A DNA stretch of 6,913 nucleotides from Pseudomonadota bacterium (GTDB lineage: Bacteria; Pseudomonadota; Alphaproteobacteria; Rhizobiales; Xanthobacteraceae), in assembly GCA_023433965.1 (NCBI GenBank), contig JAEYTQ010000560.1, positions 1 to 6,913 of the forward strand, in the 5' to 3' direction. This document shows, in pieces, positions 1 to 5,218 of this stretch; position 1 is the first letter of the stretch; each line of letters opens with the position of its first letter. A model generated the notes under the pieces. That model was given only the letters and a program-made list of their open reading frames with translations, was not told the DNA's origin and ran no database searches. The position numbers were made by a program, and so were the translations under genes.

Positions 1-313
1 TCGTGATCGAATTGCCGAACGGCGTGTTCATCACGATGACGCCCTTGGCCGTGGCGGCGGGAATCTCGACGTTGTCGACCCCGATGCCGGCGCGGCCGAT
101 CACCTTCAGCTTCGTCGCCTTTTCGAGAATCTTGGCGGTCGCCTTGGTCGCGGAGCGGATCGCAAGGCCATCGTAATTGCCGATGATCTCGGCGAGCTTG
201 TCCTTGTCCTTGCCGAGATTGGGCTGGAAGTCGACCTCGATGCCGCGGTCCTTGAAGATCTGCACGGCGGCGGGCGAGAGCGCGTCGGAAATGAGAACTT
301 TGGGCTTGGTCAT
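1..313 (-). CDS. serA: D-3-phosphoglycerate dehydrogenase, N-terminal part (runs off the window)
   Basis: SerA oxidises 3-phosphoglycerate to 3-phosphohydroxypyruvate with NAD, the first step of L-serine synthesis, in the cytoplasm. The first 104 codons are present and the gene continues past base 1. The protein opens MTKPKVLISDALSP, as in the long D-3-PGDH family. It carries RSAT (residues 53-56, substrate-binding loop), GRAGIGVDN (73-81) and NTPFGNSIT (96-104), the last leading into the NAD-binding domain, which lies outside the window. The ATG at 313-311 has a weak Shine-Dalgarno, GGAT at 324-321, with 7 nt spacing. It lies 150 bp downstream of the serC stop on the same strand, and serC makes the next enzyme of the pathway, so the two are probably co-transcribed. 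The gap holds a double-hairpin repeat. Nothing looks broken in the visible part; C-terminal ACT-type domains cannot be judged here. Confidence 0.96.
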   Translation of the reverse strand, partial: MTKPKVLISDALSPAAVQIFKDRGIEVDFQPNLGKDKDKLAEIIGNYDGLAIRSATKATAKILEKATKLKVIGRAGIGVDNVEIPAATAKGVIVMNTPFGNSIT

Positions 314-352
314 GGGGATGATCCGTGGTGCGTGCTGCATTTACGGCACGTC

Positions 353-445
353 ATCCGCGGGCAAAAGCGCGAAGCGCGTCTTCGCGCTTGAGACCCGCGG
401 ATCCATCTCTCTTGATCGATGGATGGCCGGGTCAAGCCCGGCCAT
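353..445. repeat. Composite intergenic palindromic repeat between serC and serA
   Basis: Two adjacent perfect hairpins occupy most of the 150-bp serC-serA gap. The first is nested: outer arms ATCCGCGGG (353-361) and CCCGCGGAT (394-402), inner arms AAGCGCGAAG (365-374) and CTTCGCGCTT (380-389), with a 5-nt loop. The second has arms ATGGCCGGG (423-431) and CCCGGCCAT (437-445) with a 5-nt loop TCAAG. The second hairpin resembles a palindrome I recall as very common between Bradyrhizobium genes, so a dispersed repeat family is likely; copy number cannot be checked from one window. In mRNA it would fold strongly between the serC stop and the serA start. No T-run follows either hairpin on the minus strand, so it does not look like an intrinsic terminator. 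Confidence 0.75.
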
Positions 446-463
446 GACGAGAATTGGGTTTGC

Positions 464-1636
464 TTACGCCGCCTTGGGCAGAGCGGCCTTGGTCTCGGCG
501 AAGGCCCAGTCGATCCACTGCGTCAGCAGCTCGACGTCCTTTGCTTCCACCGTGGCGCCGCACCAGATGCGCAGGCCCGCCGGCGCATCGCGGTAATAGG
601 CGAAGTCGTAGCCTGCGCCTTCCTTCTCGACCAGCGCGACCAGCTTCTTGGAGAAGTCGGCCTGCGCATCCTCCGAGAGCGAGGTGATCGCGGGATCGGT
701 GAACTTCAGGCAAACCGAGGTGTTGGAGCGGATCGAAACATCCTTGGCGAGGAAGTCGATCCAGGGCGTCTTCGCCTTCCAGTCGGCCAGCACCTTGGTG
801 TTGGCATCCGCGCGGGCGATCAGCGCCTTCAGACCGCCGATCGACTTGGCCCAGTTGAGCGCATCGAGGTAATCCTCGACGCAGAGCATCGACGGCGTGT
901 TAATGGTCTCGCCGACGAAGATGCCTTCGTTGAGCTTGCCGCCCTTGGTCATGCGGAAGATCTTCGGCAGCGGCCAGGCGGGCTTGTAGGTCTCGAGCCG
1001 CTCCACCGCGCGAGGAGAGAGGATCAACATGCCGTGCGCGGCTTCGCCGCCGAGCGCCTTCTGCCAGGAGAAGGTGACGACGTCGAGCTTGGGCCAGTCG
1101 AGCGCTTGCGCGAACGCAGCCGAGGTGGCGTCGCAGATGGTCAGGCCTTCGCGGCTCGCGCTGATCCAGTCGGCGTTGGGCACGCGCACGCCGGAGGTGG
1201 TGCCGTTCCAGGTGAAGACGACGTCGCTCTTGGGATCGACCTTCGACAGGTCGGGGATTTCACCGTAAGCCGCGTTGAGCTTGGTGACGTCCTTGAGCTT
1301 TAATTCCTTGACGATGTCGCTGACCCAGCCTTCGCCGAAGGATTCCCAGGCGAGCGTGGTGACGGGACGCGCACCGAGCAGCGACCACAGCGCCATCTCG
1401 ACCGCGCCGGTATCGGACGCCGGCACGATGCCGATGCGGTAATCGGCGGGGACCTCGAGCACTTCGCGCGTCAGATCGATCGCGAGCTTGAGCTTGGTCT
1501 TGCCGATCTTCGCGCGATGCGAGCGGCCGAGGGCTGCGTCCTTGAGATTTTGGGCGTTCCAGCCGGGGCGCTTGGCGCAGGGGCCGGAAGAGAAATGCGG
1601 CACGTTCGGCCGCGAAGCGGGCTTCGCTACGGTCAT
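464..1636 (-). CDS. serC: Phosphoserine aminotransferase
   Basis: SerC is a PLP-dependent fold-type I aminotransferase that converts 3-phosphohydroxypyruvate plus glutamate to O-phosphoserine, the second step of serine synthesis; many bacterial SerC enzymes also act in pyridoxal-phosphate synthesis. The 390-aa protein is complete. The Schiff-base lysine is K193 in [10 protein letters not shown], and D169 in ICDATSA should contact the PLP ring nitrogen. Other family segments are [14 protein letters not shown] (13-26), the [13 protein letters not shown] stretch (142-154) and [11 protein letters not shown] near the C terminus. It is longer than the roughly 360-aa E. coli enzyme and fits the alphaproteobacterial/Methanosarcina-type subgroup. 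The ATG at 1636-1634 has GAAGGG at 1648-1643 with 6 nt spacing. A sigma70-type promoter lies 55 nt upstream and serA follows, consistent with a serCA operon. No defect seen. Confidence 0.97.
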   Translation of the reverse strand: MTVAKPASRPNVPHFSSGPCAKRPGWNAQNLKDAALGRSHRAKIGKTKLKLAIDLTREVLEVPADYRIGIVPASDTGAVEMALWSLLGARPVTTLAWESFGEGWVSDIVKELKLKDVTKLNAAYGEIPDLSKVDPKSDVVFTWNGTTSGVRVPNADWISASREGLTICDATSAAFAQALDWPKLDVVTFSWQKALGGEAAHGMLILSPRAVERLETYKPAWPLPKIFRMTKGGKLNEGIFVGETINTPSMLCVEDYLDALNWAKSIGGLKALIARADANTKVLADWKAKTPWIDFLAKDVSIRSNTSVCLKFTDPAITSLSEDAQADFSKKLVALVEKEGAGYDFAYYRDAPAGLRIWCGATVEAKDVELLTQWIDWAFAETKAALPKAA

Positions 1637-1659
1637 GATCTACCCTTCCAGATAGTAAG

Positions 1660-1677
1660 CCTCCCGTTGGGGGGAGG
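1660..1677. repeat. CCTCCC/GGGAGG hairpin in the serC leader
   Basis: CCTCCC (1660-1665) pairs with GGGAGG (1672-1677) across a 6-nt loop. It lies between the predicted -10 box and the serC Shine-Dalgarno, so it would form in the 5' leader of the serC mRNA. Its core matches that of the larger palindrome at 6705-6733, which suggests a degenerate copy of the same repeat. A regulatory role is possible but not shown. Confidence 0.45.
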
Positions 1678-1690
1678 TGTCCCGCCGCGG

Positions 1691-1719
1691 CTGATACGGG
1701 AATCGGGAAGGGCAGTCAA
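1691..1719 (-). promoter_or_regulatory. Predicted sigma70-type promoter of serC(-serA)
   Basis: On the minus strand TTGACT (1719-1714, 5 of 6 to TTGACA, within CCTTGACTG, fitting the alphaproteobacterial CTTGAC form) is followed after exactly 17 nt by TATCAG (1696-1691, 4 of 6 to TATAAT). Transcription would start near 1684, giving a leader of just under 50 nt before the serC ATG. The -35 box contains the stop codon of the upstream 68-aa gene (TGA at 1718-1716). Confidence 0.5.
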
Positions 1720-1922
1720 GGAAGTTCCGAAGCCTCACGGCGGAGTGATGGTGCCTGCGGCGCTATATCTGGGGATTCGACGACGGCGAGCGCATTCAGC
1801 AAGTCCGTGGCATCGCTGATCAATTGCGCAGCCTTGCGACGGCTGCCGACCTTCAAAATGCATTTGTCATTGGCCTGCACGACGTAGTCGTTGCCGACCT
1901 TGATCATCGAATAGCTTGTCAT
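1716..1922 (-). CDS. Small conserved-looking protein of unknown function (68 aa)
   Basis: I do not recognise a named family. The protein begins MTSYSMIKVGNDYVV. Residues 4-25 look like two short beta strands around GNDYVVQAND. A basic turn GSRRK (26-30) and a probable amphipathic helix of about 17 residues (AAQLISDATDLLNALAV) follow, then a proline-containing, likely disordered tail. There is one cysteine (C21), no signal peptide and no membrane segment, so it is probably cytoplasmic. The composition is protein-like, unlike the Arg/Pro-rich shadow frames nearby. The ATG at 1922-1920 has only a weak GGGA-type ribosome site about 8 nt upstream; M6 is an alternative start. It sits between the GNAT gene and serC on the same strand, separated by 158 bp and 79 bp. 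Its stop overlaps the predicted serC -35 box. Neighbours do not reveal a function. Confidence 0.65.
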   Translation of the reverse strand: MTSYSMIKVGNDYVVQANDKCILKVGSRRKAAQLISDATDLLNALAVVESPDIAPQAPSLRREASELP

Positions 1923-2080
1923 CGAAATGTCCCGAACCGAGCGAACCCGGTGTCAGATGCCCCCGTAGCATCGTTCGTTCCTTCAGCAAGGTGAACGACG
2001 GAGCGGTAGTTTACCGGCTCTTAACATGAACGATTATGAAGCCCGATTTCGCTGATCGCGTAGCGCCATGCCGCGCTGCC
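1923..2080. other. Intergenic gap before the 68-aa gene
   Basis: No gene is visible on either strand. The gap holds a small imperfect dyad (GAGCGGTA at 2001-2008 against TACCGGCTC at 2012-2020) and a weak 5-bp hairpin just after the GNAT stop (AGCGC 2062-2066 with GCGCT 2073-2077). Neither has a T-run, so no intrinsic terminator is apparent. I could not find a convincing -35/-10 pair for the 68-aa gene. A GGAAC occurs, but no CGTT lies at the spacing of an EcfG-type stress promoter. Confidence 0.5.
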
Positions 2081-2545
2081 TCAAAAGCGGACAGTCATGC
2101 CGACGTGGCTCGCCGTGAAGCCGAGCCGCTTGTAGAAGCGCTGCGCATCGACGCGCGTCTGATGCGTGAGCAGCTCGACGAGATTGCAGCCGCGCGCCCT
2201 CGCCTCCGTCACCGCCCATTGCACCAACTGCTCGCCGATGCCGCGGCTGCGACAATCGGAAGCAACGCGAACGTCTTCGAGCAGGCCGCGCGATCCGCCT
2301 TGCGAGCTCAGGCCCGGCAGGACCGCAAGTTGCAGGCACCCGACCACACTGCCTCCGATCTCGGCGACCACGAGCGCGAGATTCGGATCGCGCTCGACCC
2401 GCGCGAATGCCTCGTAATAGGAGGCCGGCAACGGATCCTCCACGCGCTCGCGCGCGCGGCCGAGATGATCGTCGGCGAGCATCGCCACGATCGCGGCAAC
2501 GTCCTCGCGGCGCGCGGGACGAATGGAGACGGCTTCGGCGTTCAT
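2081..2545 (-). CDS. GNAT-family N-acetyltransferase
   Basis: This is a cytoplasmic acetyl-CoA-dependent N-acetyltransferase of unknown substrate, 154 aa, a usual single-domain GNAT length. It opens with the typical strand SIRPARREDVAAIVAML. The acetyl-CoA pyrophosphate loop R-S-R-G-I-G lies at about residues 99-104, after the strand LLEDVRVAS. The C-terminal segment RVDAQRFYKRLGF (FYKRLGF about 137-143) is the standard GNAT motif B region. The overall shape, including the DAxRFYxxxGFxxSH end, resembles PhnO-like aminoalkylphosphonate acetyltransferases, but that is not enough to name a substrate. I chose the ATG at 2545-2543: GGAG at 2558-2555 sits 9 nt upstream, whereas a TTG at 2554-2552 would abut that GGAG. 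The start is 18 bp after the GST stop, so the two genes are probably co-transcribed. Confidence 0.9.
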   Translation of the reverse strand: MNAEAVSIRPARREDVAAIVAMLADDHLGRARERVEDPLPASYYEAFARVERDPNLALVVAEIGGSVVGCLQLAVLPGLSSQGGSRGLLEDVRVASDCRSRGIGEQLVQWAVTEARARGCNLVELLTHQTRVDAQRFYKRLGFTASHVGMTVRF

Positions 2546-2554
2546 GTCGGACAA

Positions 2555-2558
2555 CTCC
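2555..2558 (-). promoter_or_regulatory. Shine-Dalgarno of the GNAT gene (decides the start)
   Basis: GGAG on the minus strand (2558-2555) has 9 nt spacing to the ATG at 2545. It lies inside the short gap after the GST stop codon, favouring translational coupling. The in-frame TTG three codons earlier is directly adjacent to it and cannot use it. Confidence 0.7.
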
Positions 2559-2563
2559 GCACC

Positions 2564-3154
2564 TCAGCGCGCCGGCGCAAGGCCGAGAAACGCTTCGACG
2601 TCGCCGATCCAGCGGCGGACGGACGCATGGCGTCCGAGATCGAAGCCACCCTCATGGGCTACACGGGTATAGGCGAGTAGCGACACGTCGGCGAGCGAAA
2701 CCCCGTCGCCCGCGAAGAAGCGGCCGGTGGAAAGATGCTGCTCCATGCGGTCGAGCGCCGCATAGCCGCGCTTGACCTTTTCAGGATCGAGCTCGGAGGC
2801 GTCCTTGCCGAGATAGACGAGGAGGAAGCGGCACACCGCGATATAGGGCTCGTGGCTGTACTGCTCCCAGAACAGCCATTCGTCCATCTTGGCCGCCGTG
2901 AAGGCGTCGCGCGGGATCAGCGCGCTGTCGCGGGCGAGATAGCGGATGATGGCGTTGGACTGGGCCAACGTGCGGCCGTCGTCGAATTCGACGGCCGGGA
3001 CCTGACCGGCGCCGTTCATCTTCAGGAATTGCGGCGTGCGCGTCTCGCCTTTGCGCGTGTCGATCTCGATCCACCGATAGGGCACTGCGAGCTTGTCGCA
3101 GACCCACTTCACCTTCAAACAGTTTCCGGAATTGCTGTCGCCGTAGATCTTCAT
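2564..3154 (-). CDS. Glutathione S-transferase family protein
   Basis: This is a cytosolic GST-fold protein of 196 aa, a normal length, probably conjugating or reducing small electrophiles with glutathione; the substrate is unknown. The N-terminal thioredoxin-like domain (about 1-78) starts MKIYGDSNSGNCLKVKW, with S7/S9/N11 in the catalytic-loop position. It has the cis-proline motif QVPAV (P53) and the gamma-glutamyl-binding QSNAI (65-69; many family members have ES here). The helical C-terminal domain carries the N-capping box SLADVSL (153-159). The subclass is not certain: a Ser- rather than Tyr-type active site fits beta/theta-like bacterial GSTs. The ATG at 3154-3152 has only a weak GGGGCGG-type ribosome site. 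The GNAT gene follows after 18 bp, a likely two-gene unit, and OMP-1 ends 71 bp upstream. Confidence 0.93.
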   Translation of the reverse strand: MKIYGDSNSGNCLKVKWVCDKLAVPYRWIEIDTRKGETRTPQFLKMNGAGQVPAVEFDDGRTLAQSNAIIRYLARDSALIPRDAFTAAKMDEWLFWEQYSHEPYIAVCRFLLVYLGKDASELDPEKVKRGYAALDRMEQHLSTGRFFAGDGVSLADVSLLAYTRVAHEGGFDLGRHASVRRWIGDVEAFLGLAPAR

Positions 3155-3178
3155 CGCTGCCGCCCCATCTGGAGCGAC

Positions 3179-3207
3179 AGAGCATCAGGACCGAGCGAAG
3201 CTGTCAA
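3179..3207 (-). promoter_or_regulatory. Weak candidate promoter of the GST-GNAT pair
   Basis: A perfect TTGACA occurs at 3207-3202, 48 nt upstream of the GST start and inside the 71-bp gap after OMP-1. The hexamer 17 nt further on (TGCTCT, 3184-3179) is a poor -10, so this is a tentative call. No terminator-like hairpin with a T-run separates OMP-1 from the GST gene, and read-through from OMP-1 is an alternative. Confidence 0.25.
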
Positions 3208-3225
3208 CGGCGTCGTGAGCGCGCG

Positions 3226-4113
3226 TCAGAATTTGTAACCGACGCCGAGGCGCGCGTTGTTCAACGTCACCGACGTGTTCATCACGGGCGAGAATTTGAC
3301 GTACTCGTATTCCACGCGCGCAAACAATCCTTCCCAGATGCAGTATTCGAGGCCGAGGCCGGCGGTCCAGCCCACCGCGAAGGTATTGGTCCGGTGCTGG
3401 CCCTGTGTCCCGGACTGAGCCGGGACGGGGAGCCAAGGTCCGATCGTGGTGTTCTGGTTGCCGAAGACGTCCGTCGACGTCACATCCGTGCGCACGCTCA
3501 CGTCGCTCGTCACCGTACGGTTCACATCCATCCGTCCGACGGCGGCACCAAAGAACGCGTAGGGCATGAAGGGGCCCCCGTCCCAACCGACGCGGCCACG
3601 AAGCGTGATCATGTCCTTGACCCGCGCTGTGGCCGTACCGGTGAGCGACACGGCATAATTGCGGGTGACGCCCGGCGGCCGCACCTCGCCGTCCGGGTTG
3701 ACGATCACGAGGGCGTTGGAGCCCGTCGAGCCCGTCGAGAGGTTGTCGAAATAGCTGTAGGTGCCTTCGAGACTGAGAATGGCATCGTACCACTGCCAAT
3801 TGCGTCCGACGAAGCCGCCGAAATTCACGCCTTGCGTGTTGGCCTTCTGCAGCAGCGACCATGTCGACGTCGGTCCCTGAAGCACGCTGTCGCGGAATAT
3901 GTAGTTGGTCAGGCCGACCACGCTCTGGCCGAAATCGGATGAGTCGGTCGTGTAGCCGAAGTGACCGCCGGCGTAGAAGCCGTCCCAATTTTGCCTCGTG
4001 GTCGACAGACCTTCGGAGACGCTGCCGCGCAGGATCGGCAGATCCGGCATGTCGGCCGCTTGCGCGGCGGACACCGTCCCCAACATCGCCGCTGCCAACA
4101 CCAGCCTACGCAT
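3226..4113 (-). CDS. Outer-membrane beta-barrel protein (Omp31/Omp25-like), OMP-1
   Basis: This is a predicted outer-membrane beta-barrel of 295 aa, of the small rhizobial/Brucella Omp25-Omp31 type, probably structural or porin-like. A Sec signal peptide (residues 1-19, MRRLVLAAAML then ...SAAQA) is cleaved before A20-D21-M22-P23. The first strand motif NWDGFYAGGHFGY (42-54) is the family hallmark. Alternating aromatic and glycine strands follow (AILSLEGTYSYF, ITLRGRVGWDG, YAFFGAAVG, LFARVEYEYVKF). The chain ends LGVGYKF, with the C-terminal Phe expected for BamA recognition. Loops rich in Thr, Ser and Asn lie between strands. I chose the ATG at 4113-4111 because GGAG at 4124-4121 is 7 nt upstream and the signal peptide begins there; an ATG 13 codons earlier lacks a ribosome site. 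A terminator and several symmetric elements precede it, so it probably has its own promoter. Confidence 0.9.
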   Translation of the reverse strand: MRRLVLAAAMLGTVSAAQAADMPDLPILRGSVSEGLSTTRQNWDGFYAGGHFGYTTDSSDFGQSVVGLTNYIFRDSVLQGPTSTWSLLQKANTQGVNFGGFVGRNWQWYDAILSLEGTYSYFDNLSTGSTGSNALVIVNPDGEVRPPGVTRNYAVSLTGTATARVKDMITLRGRVGWDGGPFMPYAFFGAAVGRMDVNRTVTSDVSVRTDVTSTDVFGNQNTTIGPWLPVPAQSGTQGQHRTNTFAVGWTAGLGLEYCIWEGLFARVEYEYVKFSPVMNTSVTLNNARLGVGYKF

Positions 4114-4120
4114 CACCACG

Positions 4121-4124
4121 CTCC
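4121..4124 (-). promoter_or_regulatory. Shine-Dalgarno of OMP-1 (decides the start)
   Basis: GGAG on the minus strand (4124-4121) has 7 nt spacing to the ATG at 4113. It excludes the longer reading that would start at 4152 and bury the signal peptide. Confidence 0.75.
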
Positions 4125-4141
4125 ATCGGACTCGAACAGTT

Positions 4142-4155
4142 GCGATGATCATCGC
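4142..4155. promoter_or_regulatory. Perfect 14-bp palindrome upstream of OMP-1
   Basis: GCGATGATCATCGC is its own reverse complement. It lies 29 nt upstream of the OMP-1 start codon, between the ribosome site and the TTAACC repeats. Its size and position fit a binding site for a dimeric regulator, but no regulator can be named. It could also fold in the mRNA leader, though a palindrome without a loop favours a DNA site. Confidence 0.4.
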
Positions 4156-4158
4156 CCG

Positions 4159-4177
4159 TTAACCTTAACCAATGGTT
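4159..4177. repeat. Tandem TTAACC pair overlapping an AACCA-A-TGGTT dyad
   Basis: TTAACC occurs twice back to back (4159-4164 and 4165-4170), and the second copy runs into the dyad AACCAATGGTT (4167-4177). TTAACC matches the CtrA half-site form, and a full CtrA-type site lies before the neighbouring OMP-2. Here the TTAA spacing is 2 rather than 7, so a full CtrA box is not present. Confidence 0.4.
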
Positions 4178-4179
4178 GC

Positions 4180-4205
4180 GGCGCGCGCTTTCGTCGGCGC
4201 GCGCC
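4180..4205. repeat. GC-rich hairpin between OMP-2 terminator and OMP-1
   Basis: GGCGCGCGC (4180-4188) is a perfect complement of GCGCGCGCC (4197-4205), with an 8-nt loop. On the minus strand it follows the OMP-2 terminator by 20 nt and has no T-run. It may be a backup stem or simply an alternating-GC dyad; the function is unknown. Confidence 0.4.
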
Positions 4206-4225
4206 ATGAAAAATCTGCAAAGCAA

Positions 4226-4252
4226 AACGGCGCGGGATGATCCCGCGCCGTT
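4226..4252 (-). terminator. Intrinsic terminator of OMP-2
   Basis: A perfect 12-bp GC-rich stem (AACGGCGCGGGA 4226-4237 with TCCCGCGCCGTT 4241-4252) and a 3-nt loop begin 29 nt after the OMP-2 stop. On the minus strand the stem runs into TTTT (4227-4224, partly in the stem) and then GCTTTG. The stem is very stable, and the T-tract is short but acceptable. It separates OMP-2 transcription from OMP-1. Confidence 0.8.
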
Positions 4253-4281
4253 AAGAAGTCCTAACCGATCGGCGTGTGCGA

Positions 4282-5121
4282 TCAGCCCTTGGTGACCAGC
4301 GGCGGCGGCGGCATGTAGGCCGGCGGGCTGTTGAGATCCCAGCGCACGCCGAGCTTGATGTCGTGCGAGGTGATGTCCTTGACCTTGATCGTCGAGGTGC
4401 CCGAGATGCTGCCGTCGAACGCGCGGAAGTTGCCGGGGGCGGCATCGCCGAGGTCCATGTAGCTGTAGGCCAGTTCGACCGTGAAGCCGGGATTGACCTT
4501 GTAGGCGAGACCGGCATGAGCGGCCCAGGCGAAGTTCCACTTCCCGTTGGTGTCGAAGTAGGTCACGCTGTTGGACAGCGCGCCGCCGGTGTAGCGGACG
4601 CCGTCGTCGCGGAAACCGGTGAGCTTGTTGTAGGAGCCGCCGACGCCGGCGCCGATGAACGGGGTGATGCACCACCAGGTGCCGAGATCGACATAGGCGT
4701 TGGCCATGACGACCCACTCGGACTTGCTGCCAGAGTAGTTGTTGACGTTGATGTCGCCAGGTCCGAGCAGGACGGTGTCCGAACCGTGCAAGGTGGCCTT
4801 GCCGCGATACTGGCCGGTGACGTCGCCGCGGAACCAGTTGTTGAAGCGATAGCCGACGCCGAGGCCGAACAGCGGCGAGGAGTCGAAGCCGAGGCCGGTC
4901 GTCGTGGTCGGGAACGCGGCTGCGGTCGCGCTGTCGATGCGCTTGGCGCTCTGGTTGGTCATGCCGATGTCACCGCGCAGATACCAGCCGCCGAAGTCCG
5001 CGGGCGGAGCCGGCGGCGCGTACATGGGAGGGGGCGCCGCGATCGGCATATCGGCGGCGAACGCCATCGACGAGATCAGGGATGCCGCACCCGCGGCAAG
5101 GAGAGACTTAACGCTACGCAT
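4282..5121 (-). CDS. Outer-membrane beta-barrel protein (Omp25-like), OMP-2
   Basis: This is a predicted small outer-membrane beta-barrel of 279 aa, common in Rhizobiales and usually treated as a structural surface protein. A Sec signal peptide covers residues 1-22 (MRSVKSLLAAGAASL..., ending AFA) and is cleaved before A23-D24-M25-P26. A proline-rich linker (about 26-40, with APPPMYAPPAPP) leads to the hallmark first strand DFGGWYLRGDIG. Further barrel strands include PLFGLGVGYRFNNWFRGDV, WITPFIGAGVGGSYN-like segments (the actual text reads TWWCITPFIGAGVG) and FTVELAYSYMDLGD. After the last strand (DIKLGVRWDL) the chain carries a short proline tail ending PPPPLVTKG instead of a terminal aromatic residue. 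I chose the ATG at 5121-5119 because AAGGA at 5134-5130 is 8 nt upstream and the signal peptide starts there. A GTG start at 5214 would place 31 non-signal residues in front. It ends in a strong terminator and has a CtrA-like box upstream. Confidence 0.9.
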   Translation of the reverse strand: MRSVKSLLAAGAASLISSMAFAADMPIAAPPPMYAPPAPPADFGGWYLRGDIGMTNQSAKRIDSATAAAFPTTTTGLGFDSSPLFGLGVGYRFNNWFRGDVTGQYRGKATLHGSDTVLLGPGDINVNNYSGSKSEWVVMANAYVDLGTWWCITPFIGAGVGGSYNKLTGFRDDGVRYTGGALSNSVTYFDTNGKWNFAWAAHAGLAYKVNPGFTVELAYSYMDLGDAAPGNFRAFDGSISGTSTIKVKDITSHDIKLGVRWDLNSPPAYMPPPPLVTKG

Positions 5122-5129
5122 TGGCTTCG

Positions 5130-5134
5130 TCCTT
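5130..5134 (-). promoter_or_regulatory. Shine-Dalgarno of OMP-2 (decides the start)
   Basis: AAGGA on the minus strand (5134-5130) has 8 nt spacing to the ATG at 5121. It is the best ribosome site in the window and rules out the longer GTG-started frame. Confidence 0.8.
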
Positions 5135-5203
5135 ATGGCCGGTGAGGCAAATGCACACGCCCCACGTTCTGGAAACTCACGGGGAGACGATGCCAGCAAA
5201 TGT

Positions 5204-5218
5204 TTAAGCGCCACTTAA
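5204..5218. promoter_or_regulatory. CtrA-type box (TTAA-N7-TTAA) upstream of OMP-2
   Basis: TTAA at 5204-5207 and TTAA at 5215-5218 are separated by exactly 7 nt, and the plus-strand text reads TTAAGCGCCACTTAACC. This matches the published alphaproteobacterial CtrA consensus TTAA-N7-TTAA(C). The box is also a dyad (TTAAG-N5-CTTAA), so it reads as a match on both strands. It lies 83-97 nt before the OMP-2 start codon, in the AT-rich promoter region. The short word match could arise by chance, but its placement in the promoter gap of an envelope gene is suggestive. Confidence 0.5.

Noticed and set aside
419..1303. 294-aa open frame on the plus strand, antisense to serC
   Set aside because: It lies opposite a complete, motif-bearing serC, begins inside an intergenic repeat and has no recognisable domain.
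2036..2680. 214-aa plus-strand frame across the GNAT gene and the GST 3' end
   Set aside because: It overlaps two recognised minus-strand genes, with no ribosome site and no domain.
4114..4152. Longer OMP-1 start at 4152
   Set aside because: No Shine-Dalgarno, and it would put 13 residues before a clear signal peptide; it also overlaps the palindrome in the leader.
4114..4180. TTGGTT / GATCAT as -35/-10 of OMP-1
   Set aside because: Only 3 of 6 and 4 of 6 matches; too weak to report as a promoter.
4276..5145. 289-aa open frame on the plus strand, antisense to OMP-2
   Set aside because: Ala/Val/Gly/Arg/Asp-rich shadow of a real gene that has a signal peptide and a strong ribosome site on the other strand.
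5122..5214. Longer OMP-2 start (GTG at 5214)
   Set aside because: It adds 31 residues before the signal peptide and ignores the excellent AAGGA-ATG arrangement; it also overlaps the CtrA-like box.
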